A stretch of DNA of 64,000 nucleotides from Flavobacterium frigidarium DSM 17623 (lineage in GTDB: Bacteria; Bacteroidota; Bacteroidia; Flavobacteriales; Flavobacteriaceae), in NCBI RefSeq assembly GCF_000425505.1, contig NZ_AUDO01000007.1:1-64000 (forward strand), in the 5' to 3' direction. Positions within the stretch are counted from its first letter, which is position 1, and every line of letters begins with the position of its first letter. Below, in pieces: positions 33,456-42,213 of the stretch. Made by a program: the position numbers and the translations under genes. The notes beneath the pieces are model-generated. The model did not search any database. It was not told where the DNA came from and saw only the letters and a program-made list of their open reading frames with translations.

Positions 33456-34355
33456 ATGGAAGAACAAATACAAAGTTACCTCTACAATCCTACGGTGGGC
33501 AAGATTGTTACTTTTTTAATTGGAGTCGCCATTATTTGGATTTTGATAAATCTCTTACAAAAAAGATTGTTTACTAAAATTAAGAGTAACGATAACAGAT
33601 ACAAGGCAAAAAAAATAAGTAGTTTTATAGGTTATGTATTAACCATCATCTTTTTAACTATCGTTTTCAGTGACAAATTAGGCGGTTTCACGGTTGCACT
33701 TGGTGTTGCTGGTGCAGGAATAGCCTTTGCATTGCAAGAAGTAATCGCATCCTTTGCAGGTTGGCTAGCCATCATGTTTGGTGGTTTTTACAACACTGGA
33801 GATCGTGTACAATTAGGCGGAATCAAAGGTGATGTCATGGATATAGGTGTTTTGCGAACAACCATTATGGAAACGGGTCAATGGGTTGATGGCGATTTAT
33901 ATAACGGTCGCATTGTACTTATTGCCAACAGCTACGTTTTTAAAGAGCCTGTCTTTAATTACTCGGGAGATTTTCCTTTTTTATGGGACGAAATTAAAAT
34001 TCCAATCCAGTATGGGAGCAATTATGAGATAGCGCAAGAAATTATCATGAATGCTGGAGATTCCATCGCCGAAGAACTCACCGAAGCATCAAAGCAGCAA
34101 TGGCACAGTTTACAAAATAAATACCGTTTAGAAGAAGCACAAACTGAACCTATGGTTTCGCTTGTAGCAAATGATAATTGGGCCGAATATACTTTGCGTT
34201 ATGTAGTGGGCTACAAAAAAAGACGTGTAACTAAGACTATCTTGTTTACTAAAATCATGAAAGACATCGAAGCTACAAACGGAAAAGTAAGCATGGCTTC
34301 AGCAACGTTTCAGCTTGTTCAAGCACCCGACTTTAACATTAATATTAAAAAATAA
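33456..34355 (+). CDS. MscS-family mechanosensitive channel
   Basis: A 299-residue small-conductance mechanosensitive channel of near-minimal length. Two N-terminal helices (about 15-33 and 50-67) precede the pore helix. That helix, FTVALGVAGAGIAFALQEVIASFAGWLAIMFGGF, has the Gly/Ala packing pattern of TM3. The cytoplasmic beta domain follows (GDRVQLGGIKGDVMDIGVLRTTIME). Such channels open when turgor rises and release solutes. It is followed after three bases by a Na+/H+ antiporter gene in the same direction, an operon that suggests a shared role in osmotic and ionic homeostasis. Confidence 0.9.
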   Translation: MEEQIQSYLYNPTVGKIVTFLIGVAIIWILINLLQKRLFTKIKSNDNRYKAKKISSFIGYVLTIIFLTIVFSDKLGGFTVALGVAGAGIAFALQEVIASFAGWLAIMFGGFYNTGDRVQLGGIKGDVMDIGVLRTTIMETGQWVDGDLYNGRIVLIANSYVFKEPVFNYSGDFPFLWDEIKIPIQYGSNYEIAQEIIMNAGDSIAEELTEASKQQWHSLQNKYRLEEAQTEPMVSLVANDNWAEYTLRYVVGYKKRRVTKTILFTKIMKDIEATNGKVSMASATFQLVQAPDFNINIKK

Positions 34356-34358
34356 TAC

Positions 34359-35588
34359 ATGGATTTCTTTCACCTTTTTTCGATTCTTATCGTACTATCA
34401 GCAGGATTTGCTTATATCAATTTTCGTTTTTTGAGATTACCTAATGCTATCGGTTTAATGTTTGTATCGCTACTTTTTTCTTTAGTAGTACTTGTTTTAG
34501 GACACTACTTTCCCGCTTTTAAAGAAAGTATCGCACAACAAATGGAAAGCATCAATTTTAGTGAATTATTACTAGAGGGAATGCTAAGTTTCATGCTTTT
34601 TGCCGGAGCAATTCATATAAAATTTAAGGATTTAAATAACGAGAAGCTAAGTATCCTACTATTCTCAACAATAAGTGTCCTGATAAGCACATTTGTAATA
34701 GGTTTTGTTAGTTTCTATTTACTTAATTTTATGGGTATCAAAGTTGATTTGATTCACGCTATGCTTTTTGGAGCACTGATCTCCCCTACTGACCCTATTG
34801 CCGTTTTAAGCATTTTAAAAACAGCAGGAGTAACCAAATCACTAGAAACTAAGATTGCTGGAGAATCACTTTTTAATGACGGTGTAGCAGTAGTTGTCTT
34901 TATAACAATTCTAAAACTCGCTAAACCGGGTACCGATTTTGACATTCAAAAAATAGCCATGCTTTTTGGACAAGAAGCTATAGGTGGTATTGTTCTAGGA
35001 CTAGCAATAGGATATATAGGTTTTAAACTAATCGCAAGTATAAACAATTACCAAGTAGAAGTTTTAATCACTCTAGCCATAGTAATGGGTGGATATACTT
35101 TAGCGCATTATACACATGTTTCAGGGCCATTAGCCATGGTAGTTGCCGGTTTGATTACAGGTAATCAAGGAAGGCGTTTGGGGATGTCTGATGTGACTGC
35201 TGAATACGTAGATAAATTCTGGGAGTTAATTGACGAAATTTTAAATGCCGTTCTATTTGTCTTAATAGGTTTAGAATTACTAATAATACAAACTAGTCAA
35301 AAAGTACTTTTTGCTGCAGTAATATTACTATTTGTCACATTAATTACAAGATATATCTCTGTTTATATTCCTTCAATTGCAGTTCGATTGAAAGAAAAAA
35401 TTACTCAAAAAACAATTCTAATTCTTACTTGGGGTGGTTTACGAGGTGGTATCTCAATCGCACTTGCTCTATCAATCGCTCCAGAATACAACAAAGATGT
35501 TTGGGTAACTATTACGTATGTAATCGTTTGTTTTTCTATCCTAGTTCAAGGAATGACTATTGGTAAATTTGCAAAAAAAATGCAGTAG
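34359..35588 (+). CDS. Na+/H+ antiporter, CPA1 (NhaP) type
   Basis: A 409-residue transporter with about 12 helices. The ion-binding motifs of the CPA1 group are clear: LFGALISPTDPIAVLSIL and KIAGESLFNDGVAVVVFITIL, whose ND Asp is the transport residue. A later TWGGLRGGISIALALSIAP is also typical. It exchanges cytoplasmic Na+ (or K+) for protons. It directly follows an mscS gene (3-base gap), so both probably respond to osmotic or ionic stress. A strong bidirectional terminator separates it from the convergent menC. Confidence 0.92.
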   Translation: MDFFHLFSILIVLSAGFAYINFRFLRLPNAIGLMFVSLLFSLVVLVLGHYFPAFKESIAQQMESINFSELLLEGMLSFMLFAGAIHIKFKDLNNEKLSILLFSTISVLISTFVIGFVSFYLLNFMGIKVDLIHAMLFGALISPTDPIAVLSILKTAGVTKSLETKIAGESLFNDGVAVVVFITILKLAKPGTDFDIQKIAMLFGQEAIGGIVLGLAIGYIGFKLIASINNYQVEVLITLAIVMGGYTLAHYTHVSGPLAMVVAGLITGNQGRRLGMSDVTAEYVDKFWELIDEILNAVLFVLIGLELLIIQTSQKVLFAAVILLFVTLITRYISVYIPSIAVRLKEKITQKTILILTWGGLRGGISIALALSIAPEYNKDVWVTITYVIVCFSILVQGMTIGKFAKKMQ

Positions 35589-35618
35589 TACACTACTTTA
35601 GTTTTAGATAAAAAATAC

Positions 35619-35658
35619 AAAAAAGCGCTTTTTACTAGTATGTAAAAAGCGCTTTTTT
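35619..35658. terminator. Bidirectional terminator between antiporter gene and menC
   Basis: AAAAAAGCGCTTTTTAC (35619-35635) pairs perfectly with GTAAAAAGCGCTTTTTT (35642-35658); A and T runs at the two ends let it act on both strands. Confidence 0.9.
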
Positions 35659-35696
35659 ATGCAATTTAATTTCAGGTTTATCGAGCATCAATCAAG

Positions 35697-36740
35697 TTAA
35701 ATCGTAGCAAAATCAAAGTCCCAATTCACCTTTTCATTGTACCACAATTGTCCCTGAGAAACCGTTAATGGGCAATCAAAATTATTAGTGTAAAGTGCTC
35801 CAGTCCCTAAACCTTGAGGCATCGTATTTTGCTTTAAAAATGTCCATTGTGCGATGGCATTTAATCCTATATTACTTTCTAATGCTGAGGTGATCCACCA
35901 TCCAATCCCATGCTTTTCAGCTAGCGAAATCCATTCGTCTGTTCCTTTAAAACCTCCTATAAAATTAGGCTTTAAAATGATGTATTGTGGCTTCACTTTT
36001 AGCAATAGCGCTTCCTTATCTTCGTAATTAAAGACTCCAATCAACTCTTCATCTAAAGCAATTGGCAAAGGCGTCATTTTACACAACTCTGCCATACTGT
36101 CAGTCTGATTTTTTTGAATAGGTTGCTCGATACTATGTAATTCAAAACCAGATAGTTGTGATAATTTATTTAAAGCTTCATTTAAACCAAAAGCGCCATT
36201 GGCATCTACTCTGATTTCAACTTTTTCTGGGCTAAAATTCTCTCTAATAAATCGCAAAAGCTCCAATTCTTTATCGAAATCAATGGCACCAATTTTCAAT
36301 TTTATACAGTGGAAGCCCTGCGCTAGTTTTTCTTCGATTTGGTGCTTCATATATTCGGGTTCACCCATCCAAACCAAACCGTTGATCACTATCGATTTTT
36401 CATTGCTTGTAAAAGCTGACGGAAACAGTAAAAAAGGCGTTTCACTAGCAAGAGATTTGAATGCCATTTCGACTCCAAATTGTATCGATGGAAACTCGAT
36501 TAAAGCATCCCAAAGTTGGCTTTCGCCCAAATGAATATTATCACAAGTCCATTGTAATTTCGCCTCATAATCTTCTCGATCATCAACGCTTAAACCACGT
36601 AAAATTCCGCACTCTCCTACTCCTTTTTTGCCCTCATTTTCCAGAACAATAAACCAAGTTTCTTTTTGAGTTAAAACACCTCTTGAAGTTCCTGACGGTC
36701 TTTTAAAATCAAGGATATATTTATGATATGTTGCTTTCAT
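35697..36740 (-). CDS. menC: o-Succinylbenzoate synthase
   Basis: Dehydrates SHCHC to o-succinylbenzoate in menaquinone synthesis. The preferred start is the ATG at 36740 (MKATYHKYILDFKRPSGTSR), giving 347 residues; the frame is open to 36851. It is an enolase-superfamily enzyme. The catalytic KxK lies in FHCIKLKIG near residue 146, the metal Asp in IRVDANGAFGLNEA, Glu in SIEQPIQ and Asp in IALDEELIG, and the second catalytic Lys in YIILKPNFIGG. The SALESNIGLNAIAQW segment is typical of MenC. It is the downstream end of a minus-strand run that also holds menA and menB; menE is not adjacent. Confidence 0.92.
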   Translation of the reverse strand: MKATYHKYILDFKRPSGTSRGVLTQKETWFIVLENEGKKGVGECGILRGLSVDDREDYEAKLQWTCDNIHLGESQLWDALIEFPSIQFGVEMAFKSLASETPFLLFPSAFTSNEKSIVINGLVWMGEPEYMKHQIEEKLAQGFHCIKLKIGAIDFDKELELLRFIRENFSPEKVEIRVDANGAFGLNEALNKLSQLSGFELHSIEQPIQKNQTDSMAELCKMTPLPIALDEELIGVFNYEDKEALLLKVKPQYIILKPNFIGGFKGTDEWISLAEKHGIGWWITSALESNIGLNAIAQWTFLKQNTMPQGLGTGALYTNNFDCPLTVSQGQLWYNEKVNWDFDFATI

Positions 36741-36877
36741 TTTCTGCTGTCTTTGTTTTACTTTTTTTTCAATAATTTCAATTAAGAAATCGTGATTTTT
36801 AGATAAAGTCCATTTTTTAGATTCATCATAATTACTATTAGAATTGAGCAAATAGTAAATATCTTTCTATTAATTTC

Positions 36878-38083
36878 CTACTTCATCAATTTTAATATTT
36901 TTTCAAAATCTTCAGAAGGCAAACCCAATTTTTTGAAAAGCTCAAAGTCTGCTTTTGTTTTTTCTACCCAACTAATCGTATCACTTATATTTTGATTGAA
37001 ATATTCTTTGTACAAATTTCTAGCCGATCTAAAATCGTTGTTTAACAAATAAGCGTGAGCCAAATTAAGTTTAATAGCTAAATCCGTGTCGTCCAAACTT
37101 TCCCCTTCTTTCAAAAATTTAATCGCTTTTACATACTGCTTGGTCACAATCAGATCAAATCCAATTGCACTAAAATCAGCCACAGTCGCCTTGTTATCAT
37201 TAATGATCAAGTTATACTGCGCTATAGCATTGCTATAATCGGCCTTTTTTTCAAAAACTGAAGCCTTAGTCCGGTACCCATCAATTAATGCCTTAGAACC
37301 GCCCGTTTCCTCAAAACAGATTGCTCCAAAATCTTTATAATTTTTTGCTTGTTCAATTGCTAGTAATTTTTGAAACTCTTGATACTTAAATTTCTTTTGT
37401 ATTTTCTCCTCTACGCAGATACAAAAGTCATCTGAATCTGCCATTCTTCTAGCTAAGGCAGATGTTTTACACTGATTGATTACGGTCTTTCTATTTTCAA
37501 GAGTCCAACCTCTATTTAATTTTGAATCAATCCATGGCACAATTTCGAGAACAATTTTTTGCTTCATGATCCAGTTCGAACTTTGAAACCCAAAATAGAG
37601 TCCGTTTTTAAGACCTTGGACACAAAGTGACTTCTCAATCGACAATCGCTTTGCTTCTTTACTTAAAGCTGTATTTTGAACAAAACAAGCTTGATCAGTT
37701 TTTCCCGTCTTTAAATATGTTGCTGCCACATCACTTGCAGTAAAAATGGCGTACTTACATTTGTCCTGACCAGAAATTTTAGACATTAAAAAAACAGCTC
37801 CTGCAGAACCTTGACTAATTCCTGTGGGATCTGGAATTGCTTTTAGCAGCGAGACTAAACTAGTTGCCAGCTGTTGATTATCATCTAAAAGTGTGATTCT
37901 ATAAATCAACTCTGTGGTTCCTATTGGGAAATCGTCTGCTTTAAAAACCACACGCTCGCCGGCAGAAACAATTAATTCTTGAGTGATAGCTCTGTCTTTG
38001 TCCCAATAACCGTCTTGCTGAGCCTGAACTTTTGGACAAAATATACTAATCAATACTATTGCAATTATCTTTTTCACGTACAC
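36878..38083 (-). CDS. Secreted TPR protein of unknown function
   Basis: A 401-residue protein with an N-terminal signal peptide (KKIIAIVLISIFCPKVQAQ). Residues about 20-140 form an uncharacterised domain that contains a GQDKCKYAIFTA stretch. About 185-260 carries several Cys residues (CKTSALARRMADSDDFCICVEEKIQKK), possibly disulphide-bonded. From about 265 to the end, helical repeats read as tetratricopeptide motifs (AIAQYNLIINDNKATVADFS, AIKLNLAHAYLLNNDFRSARNLYKEYF). No enzyme signature is seen. It lies 137 bases upstream of menC in the same direction, but nothing links it functionally to menaquinone synthesis. Confidence 0.7.
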   Translation of the reverse strand: MYVKKIIAIVLISIFCPKVQAQQDGYWDKDRAITQELIVSAGERVVFKADDFPIGTTELIYRITLLDDNQQLATSLVSLLKAIPDPTGISQGSAGAVFLMSKISGQDKCKYAIFTASDVAATYLKTGKTDQACFVQNTALSKEAKRLSIEKSLCVQGLKNGLYFGFQSSNWIMKQKIVLEIVPWIDSKLNRGWTLENRKTVINQCKTSALARRMADSDDFCICVEEKIQKKFKYQEFQKLLAIEQAKNYKDFGAICFEETGGSKALIDGYRTKASVFEKKADYSNAIAQYNLIINDNKATVADFSAIGFDLIVTKQYVKAIKFLKEGESLDDTDLAIKLNLAHAYLLNNDFRSARNLYKEYFNQNISDTISWVEKTKADFELFKKLGLPSEDFEKILKLMK

Positions 38084-38104
38084 CTCTTGTTTACAATTAA
38101 TACT

Positions 38105-38193
38105 AGCCCAGATGGAAGTAGAAATCCTTTATTATATCTCGCTGATAAGCGGGAGACAATAAAGATTGCAACGTACAGCTGGAAATAGCTCCT
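38105..38193 (+). repeat. Dispersed hairpin repeat, copy 1
   Basis: It reads AGCCCAGATGGAAGTAG then AAATCCTTTATT, a hairpin (TCTCGCT with AGCGGGAGA), then AATAAAGATTGCAACGTAC and AGCTGGAAATAGCTCCT. A second copy in opposite orientation lies at 44654-44721, sharing AGCCC.GATGGAAG, ATCCTTT, AAAGAT and CGTACAGC. It occupies the gap between the TPR gene and the MBL-fold gene. Confidence 0.75.
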
Positions 38194-38223
38194 AAAAAAT
38201 TAAAGACCACTATTGTTTAAACA

Positions 38224-38274
38224 TAAAATACCATTAAGAAAGACTAAAAAGCCTGTTTTCTTAATGGTATTTTA
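38224..38274 (-). terminator. Terminator after the MBL-fold gene
   Basis: TAAAATACCATTAAGAAA (38224-38241) pairs perfectly over 18 bases with TTTCTTAATGGTATTTTA (38257-38274), just past the stop at 38282. Confidence 0.85.
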
Positions 38275-38281
38275 AGGAATA

Positions 38282-38959
38282 TTACAACTCGATACTTGTT
38301 CCGATTTCAAGCAAAGTCAATTCTTTTCCTGCATTTGAGAATTTCTCAACAGCCTCTTTATGATCGATCTCGATGTAACCAAAAGTATCGTAGTGATATC
38401 CTAAAACCTTATTACACGCAACAAAATTTGAAGCTATAATCGCATCTTCGATATCCATAGTGAAGTTGTCTCCAACAGGAAGGATGGCCAAATCTAATTT
38501 GGTTCTCATAGGAATCAATTGCATGTCCATTGTCAAAGCCGTATCTCCAGCGATGTATATGTTTTTATGCGCAGTTTCTACGACAAATCCTCCTGGGTTA
38601 CCACCGTAAGCACCATCAGGGAATGAACTTGAATGAATTGCATTTACATATTTTACTTTACCAAAGTCAAATTTCCAGCTACCGCCGTGGTTCATTGGGT
38701 GTGCCGTCAAACCTTTTGTACCGTAGTAACCAGCAATTTCAGCATTAGAGACAATCGTTGCGCCAGTTCTTTTAGCAATTGCTTCGACATCACCTACGTG
38801 ATCTCCGTGAGCGTGAGTTACCAAAATATAATCGGCTTTTAAAGTCTCGATATTAATATGTGCTGCTTTTGGGTTTCCTGTAATAAATGGATCCACAAGA
38901 ATATTTTTGCCTCCTACTTCGATACCTAGAGAAGCGTGTCCGTAAAATGTGATTTTCAT
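38282..38959 (-). CDS. UPF0173 MBL-fold metal-dependent hydrolase
   Basis: A 225-residue metallo-beta-lactamase-fold hydrolase of the UPF0173/YtkL type. The dinuclear metal motif is THAHGDHVGD (H49, H51, D53, H54), with YGHASLGIEVGG at the N-terminus, FPDGAYGGNPGGFVVE, IAGDTALTMDMQL with its metal Asp, and GYHYDTFGYIEID carrying the last His. The substrate is unknown. It directly follows menA in the same direction (26 bases apart), an arrangement suggesting one transcript, but a step in the menaquinone pathway is not established for this family. Confidence 0.9.
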   Translation of the reverse strand: MKITFYGHASLGIEVGGKNILVDPFITGNPKAAHINIETLKADYILVTHAHGDHVGDVEAIAKRTGATIVSNAEIAGYYGTKGLTAHPMNHGGSWKFDFGKVKYVNAIHSSSFPDGAYGGNPGGFVVETAHKNIYIAGDTALTMDMQLIPMRTKLDLAILPVGDNFTMDIEDAIIASNFVACNKVLGYHYDTFGYIEIDHKEAVEKFSNAGKELTLLEIGTSIEL

Positions 38960-38985
38960 CGTTTGAAATTTAAAAAAATTAATAA

Positions 38986-39948
38986 TTATCTTCCACCAAG
39001 AAAGGTGTTCACAACAACATCAGAAAAAAAGTAAATCATACTCAGCGCTAGTAATATTGATAGCGCAAAGGTACTTAAAGCTAATTTTTTTAATTCTGGG
39101 TCTAATGCTCTTTTTTCTTGATTTTTATATACGTTGACTAAGTGTTTAGTTAAAGGGAAATAAGCCAGTAAAAACAAGTATTGATCTATTTGGAAATTGC
39201 TAATAACTGCGAAGATTAACACCAAAACCATTGCAGTAATCACCAATGCAAAATGGTATTTTTTAGCATTTTCCGATCCCATTTTTACCACTAATGTATT
39301 TTTACCCACTGCTTTATCAGAATCTTCATCGCGCATGTTGTTCAAATTTAAAACTCCCACGCTCAGTAAACCAATTGCTGCAGCTGGTAAGAAAAGTTCA
39401 AAATCCAACTCTTGAGAATATAAAAAATTAACTCCTAGAGTACTTACAAGTCCGAAAAATACAAATACAAATATATCTCCAAATCCTTTATACCCATAAG
39501 CTGAACTCCCCACAGTATAACGAATAGCCGATGCAATTGCAACGATTCCTAATATCAAGAAGAATAGCGAGTAGAATAAATTAGTATCAGCAAATGCGTA
39601 GTAAATCAATAACATCGCAGAAAGCAACGTGAGCAACGAAGTAATTATAATTGCACGTTTCATTTGTGCAGGTGTTATCACACCACTTTGAATGGCGCGC
39701 ATAGGGCCTACTCGATTAGCATTGTCGGTCCCTTTTACTCCATCGCCATAATCGTTAGCAAAATTGGATAGCACTTGTAATCCCAAAGTTGTTAAAATAG
39801 CAAACCCAAAGATTTTCCAGTTAAAAACCTCAGTTGGCGTCAATATATCTGCTGTAGGGTGTGCTAGCGCATAGATGCTTCCTACGATAATACCAGAAAC
39901 TGATAATGGTAATGTTCGTAATCGCGCAGCTTCAATCCAATGTTTCAT
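38986..39948 (-). CDS. menA: 1,4-Dihydroxy-2-naphthoate polyprenyltransferase
   Basis: Attaches the isoprenoid tail to 1,4-dihydroxy-2-naphthoate, giving demethylmenaquinone, in the inner membrane. The 320-residue UbiA-superfamily protein has about eight or nine helices. It has the two Asp-rich Mg-diphosphate motifs: NDYGDGVKGTDNANRVGPMRA (D66, D69) and LNLNNMRDEDSDKAVGKNT. The start MKHWIEAARLRTLPLSVSGI is typical of MenA. It lies upstream of the MBL-fold gene and downstream of the PH-domain gene pair. Together with menB, menC and menD it makes a loose minus-strand men cluster. Confidence 0.95.
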   Translation of the reverse strand: MKHWIEAARLRTLPLSVSGIIVGSIYALAHPTADILTPTEVFNWKIFGFAILTTLGLQVLSNFANDYGDGVKGTDNANRVGPMRAIQSGVITPAQMKRAIIITSLLTLLSAMLLIYYAFADTNLFYSLFFLILGIVAIASAIRYTVGSSAYGYKGFGDIFVFVFFGLVSTLGVNFLYSQELDFELFLPAAAIGLLSVGVLNLNNMRDEDSDKAVGKNTLVVKMGSENAKKYHFALVITAMVLVLIFAVISNFQIDQYLFLLAYFPLTKHLVNVYKNQEKRALDPELKKLALSTFALSILLALSMIYFFSDVVVNTFLGGR

Positions 39949-40100
39949 TTTAATTTATTTAATTTATTATCTGTCTTATTGTTATAAATGGCTTTAGAGT
40001 GCACTAAAGTAATGCTCTAAAATTTGTTTTATCTTGATCTAGATTATCTTAATACTATTTTTTAAAATCTTGATACTTTTCTCTTTTTCGAAAGAAAAAA

Positions 40101-41621
40101 TTACATCCAGTTGCTATTTGAAATCTCAATTTTGTACAACCAAAGGTTTACGTAATCTTTAATCTTTGCGTAATCTCCTAACTGAAAAGACAAATCTCCT
40201 CCAGCAGTGTGAATTGTAACAGAACCAATATTGGCTTTTTTATGCCAAAATAATTGCGATGTTGTAATTGCCTGAATTTTCAGAGGTTCAATAATACTAT
40301 TATCAACATCCCAAGCACCGCTTTGCTTAATGATAAAATCATCTGAAACATAAAGTCTGTTGTTTCTAAATCCAAAAACTAGAATTAGCAATAAAAACAA
40401 GCTATAAATTACCATCACATATTTATAGTCGAACACCTCCGGATCTACATAATAAGCAAAGCTCCAGAAAGCAGTGCATGGTAAAAAGATGAATAGGAAG
40501 AGAGAGAAAACTAACTTTCTGTAATTTGGTTTTAACATTAGCCCTTTTTCTGGTGCTTTATCAAACAACATTTTTAGAACGGCTTCCTTCTCAACTTCGT
40601 TACAACCCGGAATTTCGATTAAAGCCTTTTTTTCTTGTTTTACTCCACTGCTTGCCTGCTTGATTTTAAGCTCCAGTATGTTCATCTTCTTCTGGAAATA
40701 ATTGCGAGTAATTGTCACAATTTGAACTCTTTCTGGTTTTATTATAGTACTCTTAGTGCTAAGCAAACCAAATGATAATAGTAAATTATCATGCTGCTTT
40801 TTTATTTGATAATCAAAATATTTGAAAATTACGCGAACAAGATTAACGACTAAAATAAGGACGATTACTATAAAAACCAATGCCGCAATATCTGAACTTC
40901 TAGTAAAAAAATGATCTAAATTTTTATTCTGCTTGTCTAAATCTTGCTCAGAGAAAATGTGTTTTCCGTTTTCATAGATTGTTGTAAAAAAAGCTAAAAT
41001 TAGCGTAAATGTTTTTACATAGTTAGAAGTGATTCCAACTTTAAACAAGCTTCTAAAACTGATTTTCAAAAACAGTTGAGACTCACTTTCCATGCTAGAT
41101 TCATCAACTAGAATATCCTCATCTGCCACAGTTGTACCAAGAAAATCTTTCTGCTGAGATTTTACTTCCAGCAATCTTGCTTTTAAGGCTAAAGCCAATT
41201 TGTGATCGACAGCTTTTATCTCGCCTTCCTTAGCATCGCTTCCTGCCGTATCAACATTTACTTCATAGACATTAATAAGTCTTTGCAATAAAGATTGATT
41301 AATGTTTACTTGCTGGATTTTATCCAACTGAATAATTGTTTTGGTCTTATTGAAAATTCCTTCTTGAATAATAAATTCTCTATTTTCATCATCAAGATAA
41401 AAAGTAAAATTTCTATATTTTAAATAAGCAATTAATACCGTTAAAAAAAGTACTACTGCAATAGCTGCATATCCGTATTGTTTAAATTCGGAGTCGTATT
41501 TAACAACAAACACTAGAAATAAAGGTCCCAAACCCCTAAGCATTTTTTGCAGTGTATTGAAAAACATAATTAAAACCCCAATAGCTGATTGCCTTTGCGG
41601 TAGGCTAAATTGTGGCTCCAT
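40101..41621 (-). CDS. Bacterial PH-domain membrane protein (YdbT-like)
   Basis: A 506-residue membrane protein containing repeated bPH2-type PH domains joined by membrane helices. An N-terminal helix pair (GPLFLVFVVKYDSEF, AAIAVVLFLTVLIAYL) is followed by a PH unit (FYLDDENREFIIQEGIFNKT, IIQLDKIQQVNINQSLLQRLINVYEVNVDTAGSD). Second and third units include STIIKPERVQIVTITRNYFQKKMNI and SIIEPLKIQAITTSQLFWHKKANIGSVTIHTAGGDL. Its start overlaps the stop of the next PH gene by one base. The Bacillus pair YdbS/YdbT has the same paired arrangement; proposed roles are in envelope stress. The neighbouring men genes do not explain it. Confidence 0.88.
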   Translation of the reverse strand: MEPQFSLPQRQSAIGVLIMFFNTLQKMLRGLGPLFLVFVVKYDSEFKQYGYAAIAVVLFLTVLIAYLKYRNFTFYLDDENREFIIQEGIFNKTKTIIQLDKIQQVNINQSLLQRLINVYEVNVDTAGSDAKEGEIKAVDHKLALALKARLLEVKSQQKDFLGTTVADEDILVDESSMESESQLFLKISFRSLFKVGITSNYVKTFTLILAFFTTIYENGKHIFSEQDLDKQNKNLDHFFTRSSDIAALVFIVIVLILVVNLVRVIFKYFDYQIKKQHDNLLLSFGLLSTKSTIIKPERVQIVTITRNYFQKKMNILELKIKQASSGVKQEKKALIEIPGCNEVEKEAVLKMLFDKAPEKGLMLKPNYRKLVFSLFLFIFLPCTAFWSFAYYVDPEVFDYKYVMVIYSLFLLLILVFGFRNNRLYVSDDFIIKQSGAWDVDNSIIEPLKIQAITTSQLFWHKKANIGSVTIHTAGGDLSFQLGDYAKIKDYVNLWLYKIEISNSNWM

Positions 41622-42136
41622 TACAATTTCTTTTGAATTTTACCCATCAATAATTGCTTGATATCCTCTGCTTGCTCTAAAGCAATTCCCGGAATCGCTA
41701 TATCACTTGAGCTACCTCCAGCTGTAAAAATATCTATTCGAGCCAAACCAAAAATTCTTGCTACAAAGCCTTCATGTAAGGCAACATGTTGCACTCTATT
41801 GTAAGGAATTACGATAGTATTTGTGGCGATTATTCCATGTTGATATATTACATCGTGCTCCCTAAAAGCGTAGGCTTTCTTGCGTAAGCTTATAAAAGAA
41901 AGTGTTACAAATACAGCAAAAAAAACAGCAAAACCAATCAACAATTGCGTGGAAAAAACTAGCAACTCTGGATTGAAATATAAAACTGCTCCAAGACCTG
42001 AACCGAAAATCAAAAAAGTAATAAGAATTGTAATTCCTACCACTGTAGTGTACTTAGGATCTAAGTGCGTTAGCGATACAGTCTCATATTTTGGAAGCGC
42101 TGCTATATCAATTACTTCATTTGTAAAATTCTCCAT
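41621..42136 (-). CDS. Bacterial PH-domain membrane protein (YdbS-like)
   Basis: A 171-residue membrane protein: two helices (about 33-55 and 62-82, VVGITILITFLIFGSGLGAV and LLIGFAVFFAVFVTLSFISL) are followed by one bPH2 domain. The domain reads KAYAFREHDVIYQHGIIATNTIVIPYNRVQHVALHEGFVARIFGLARIDIFTAGGSSSDIAIPGI. Its last base overlaps the first of the larger PH gene, so translation is coupled and the products probably form one complex. A perfect AT-rich hairpin lies just upstream, between it and menB. Confidence 0.9.
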   Translation of the reverse strand: MENFTNEVIDIAALPKYETVSLTHLDPKYTTVVGITILITFLIFGSGLGAVLYFNPELLVFSTQLLIGFAVFFAVFVTLSFISLRKKAYAFREHDVIYQHGIIATNTIVIPYNRVQHVALHEGFVARIFGLARIDIFTAGGSSSDIAIPGIALEQAEDIKQLLMGKIQKKL

Positions 42137-42161
42137 TGCTTTTATTTGGTTTTCAAGAAAA

Positions 42162-42199
42162 GTAAAAGTTTAAAGAATTTATACTCTTTAAACTTTTAC
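42162..42199. terminator. Perfect AT-rich hairpin between menB and the PH-domain genes
   Basis: GTAAAAGTTTAAAGA (42162-42176) pairs perfectly with TCTTTAAACTTTTAC (42185-42199). On the minus strand it follows the menB stop by about 15 bases and could end or process that transcript; the absence of G/C makes a strong terminator uncertain. Confidence 0.55.
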
Positions 42200-42213
42200 A
42201 AACTGATTTATTA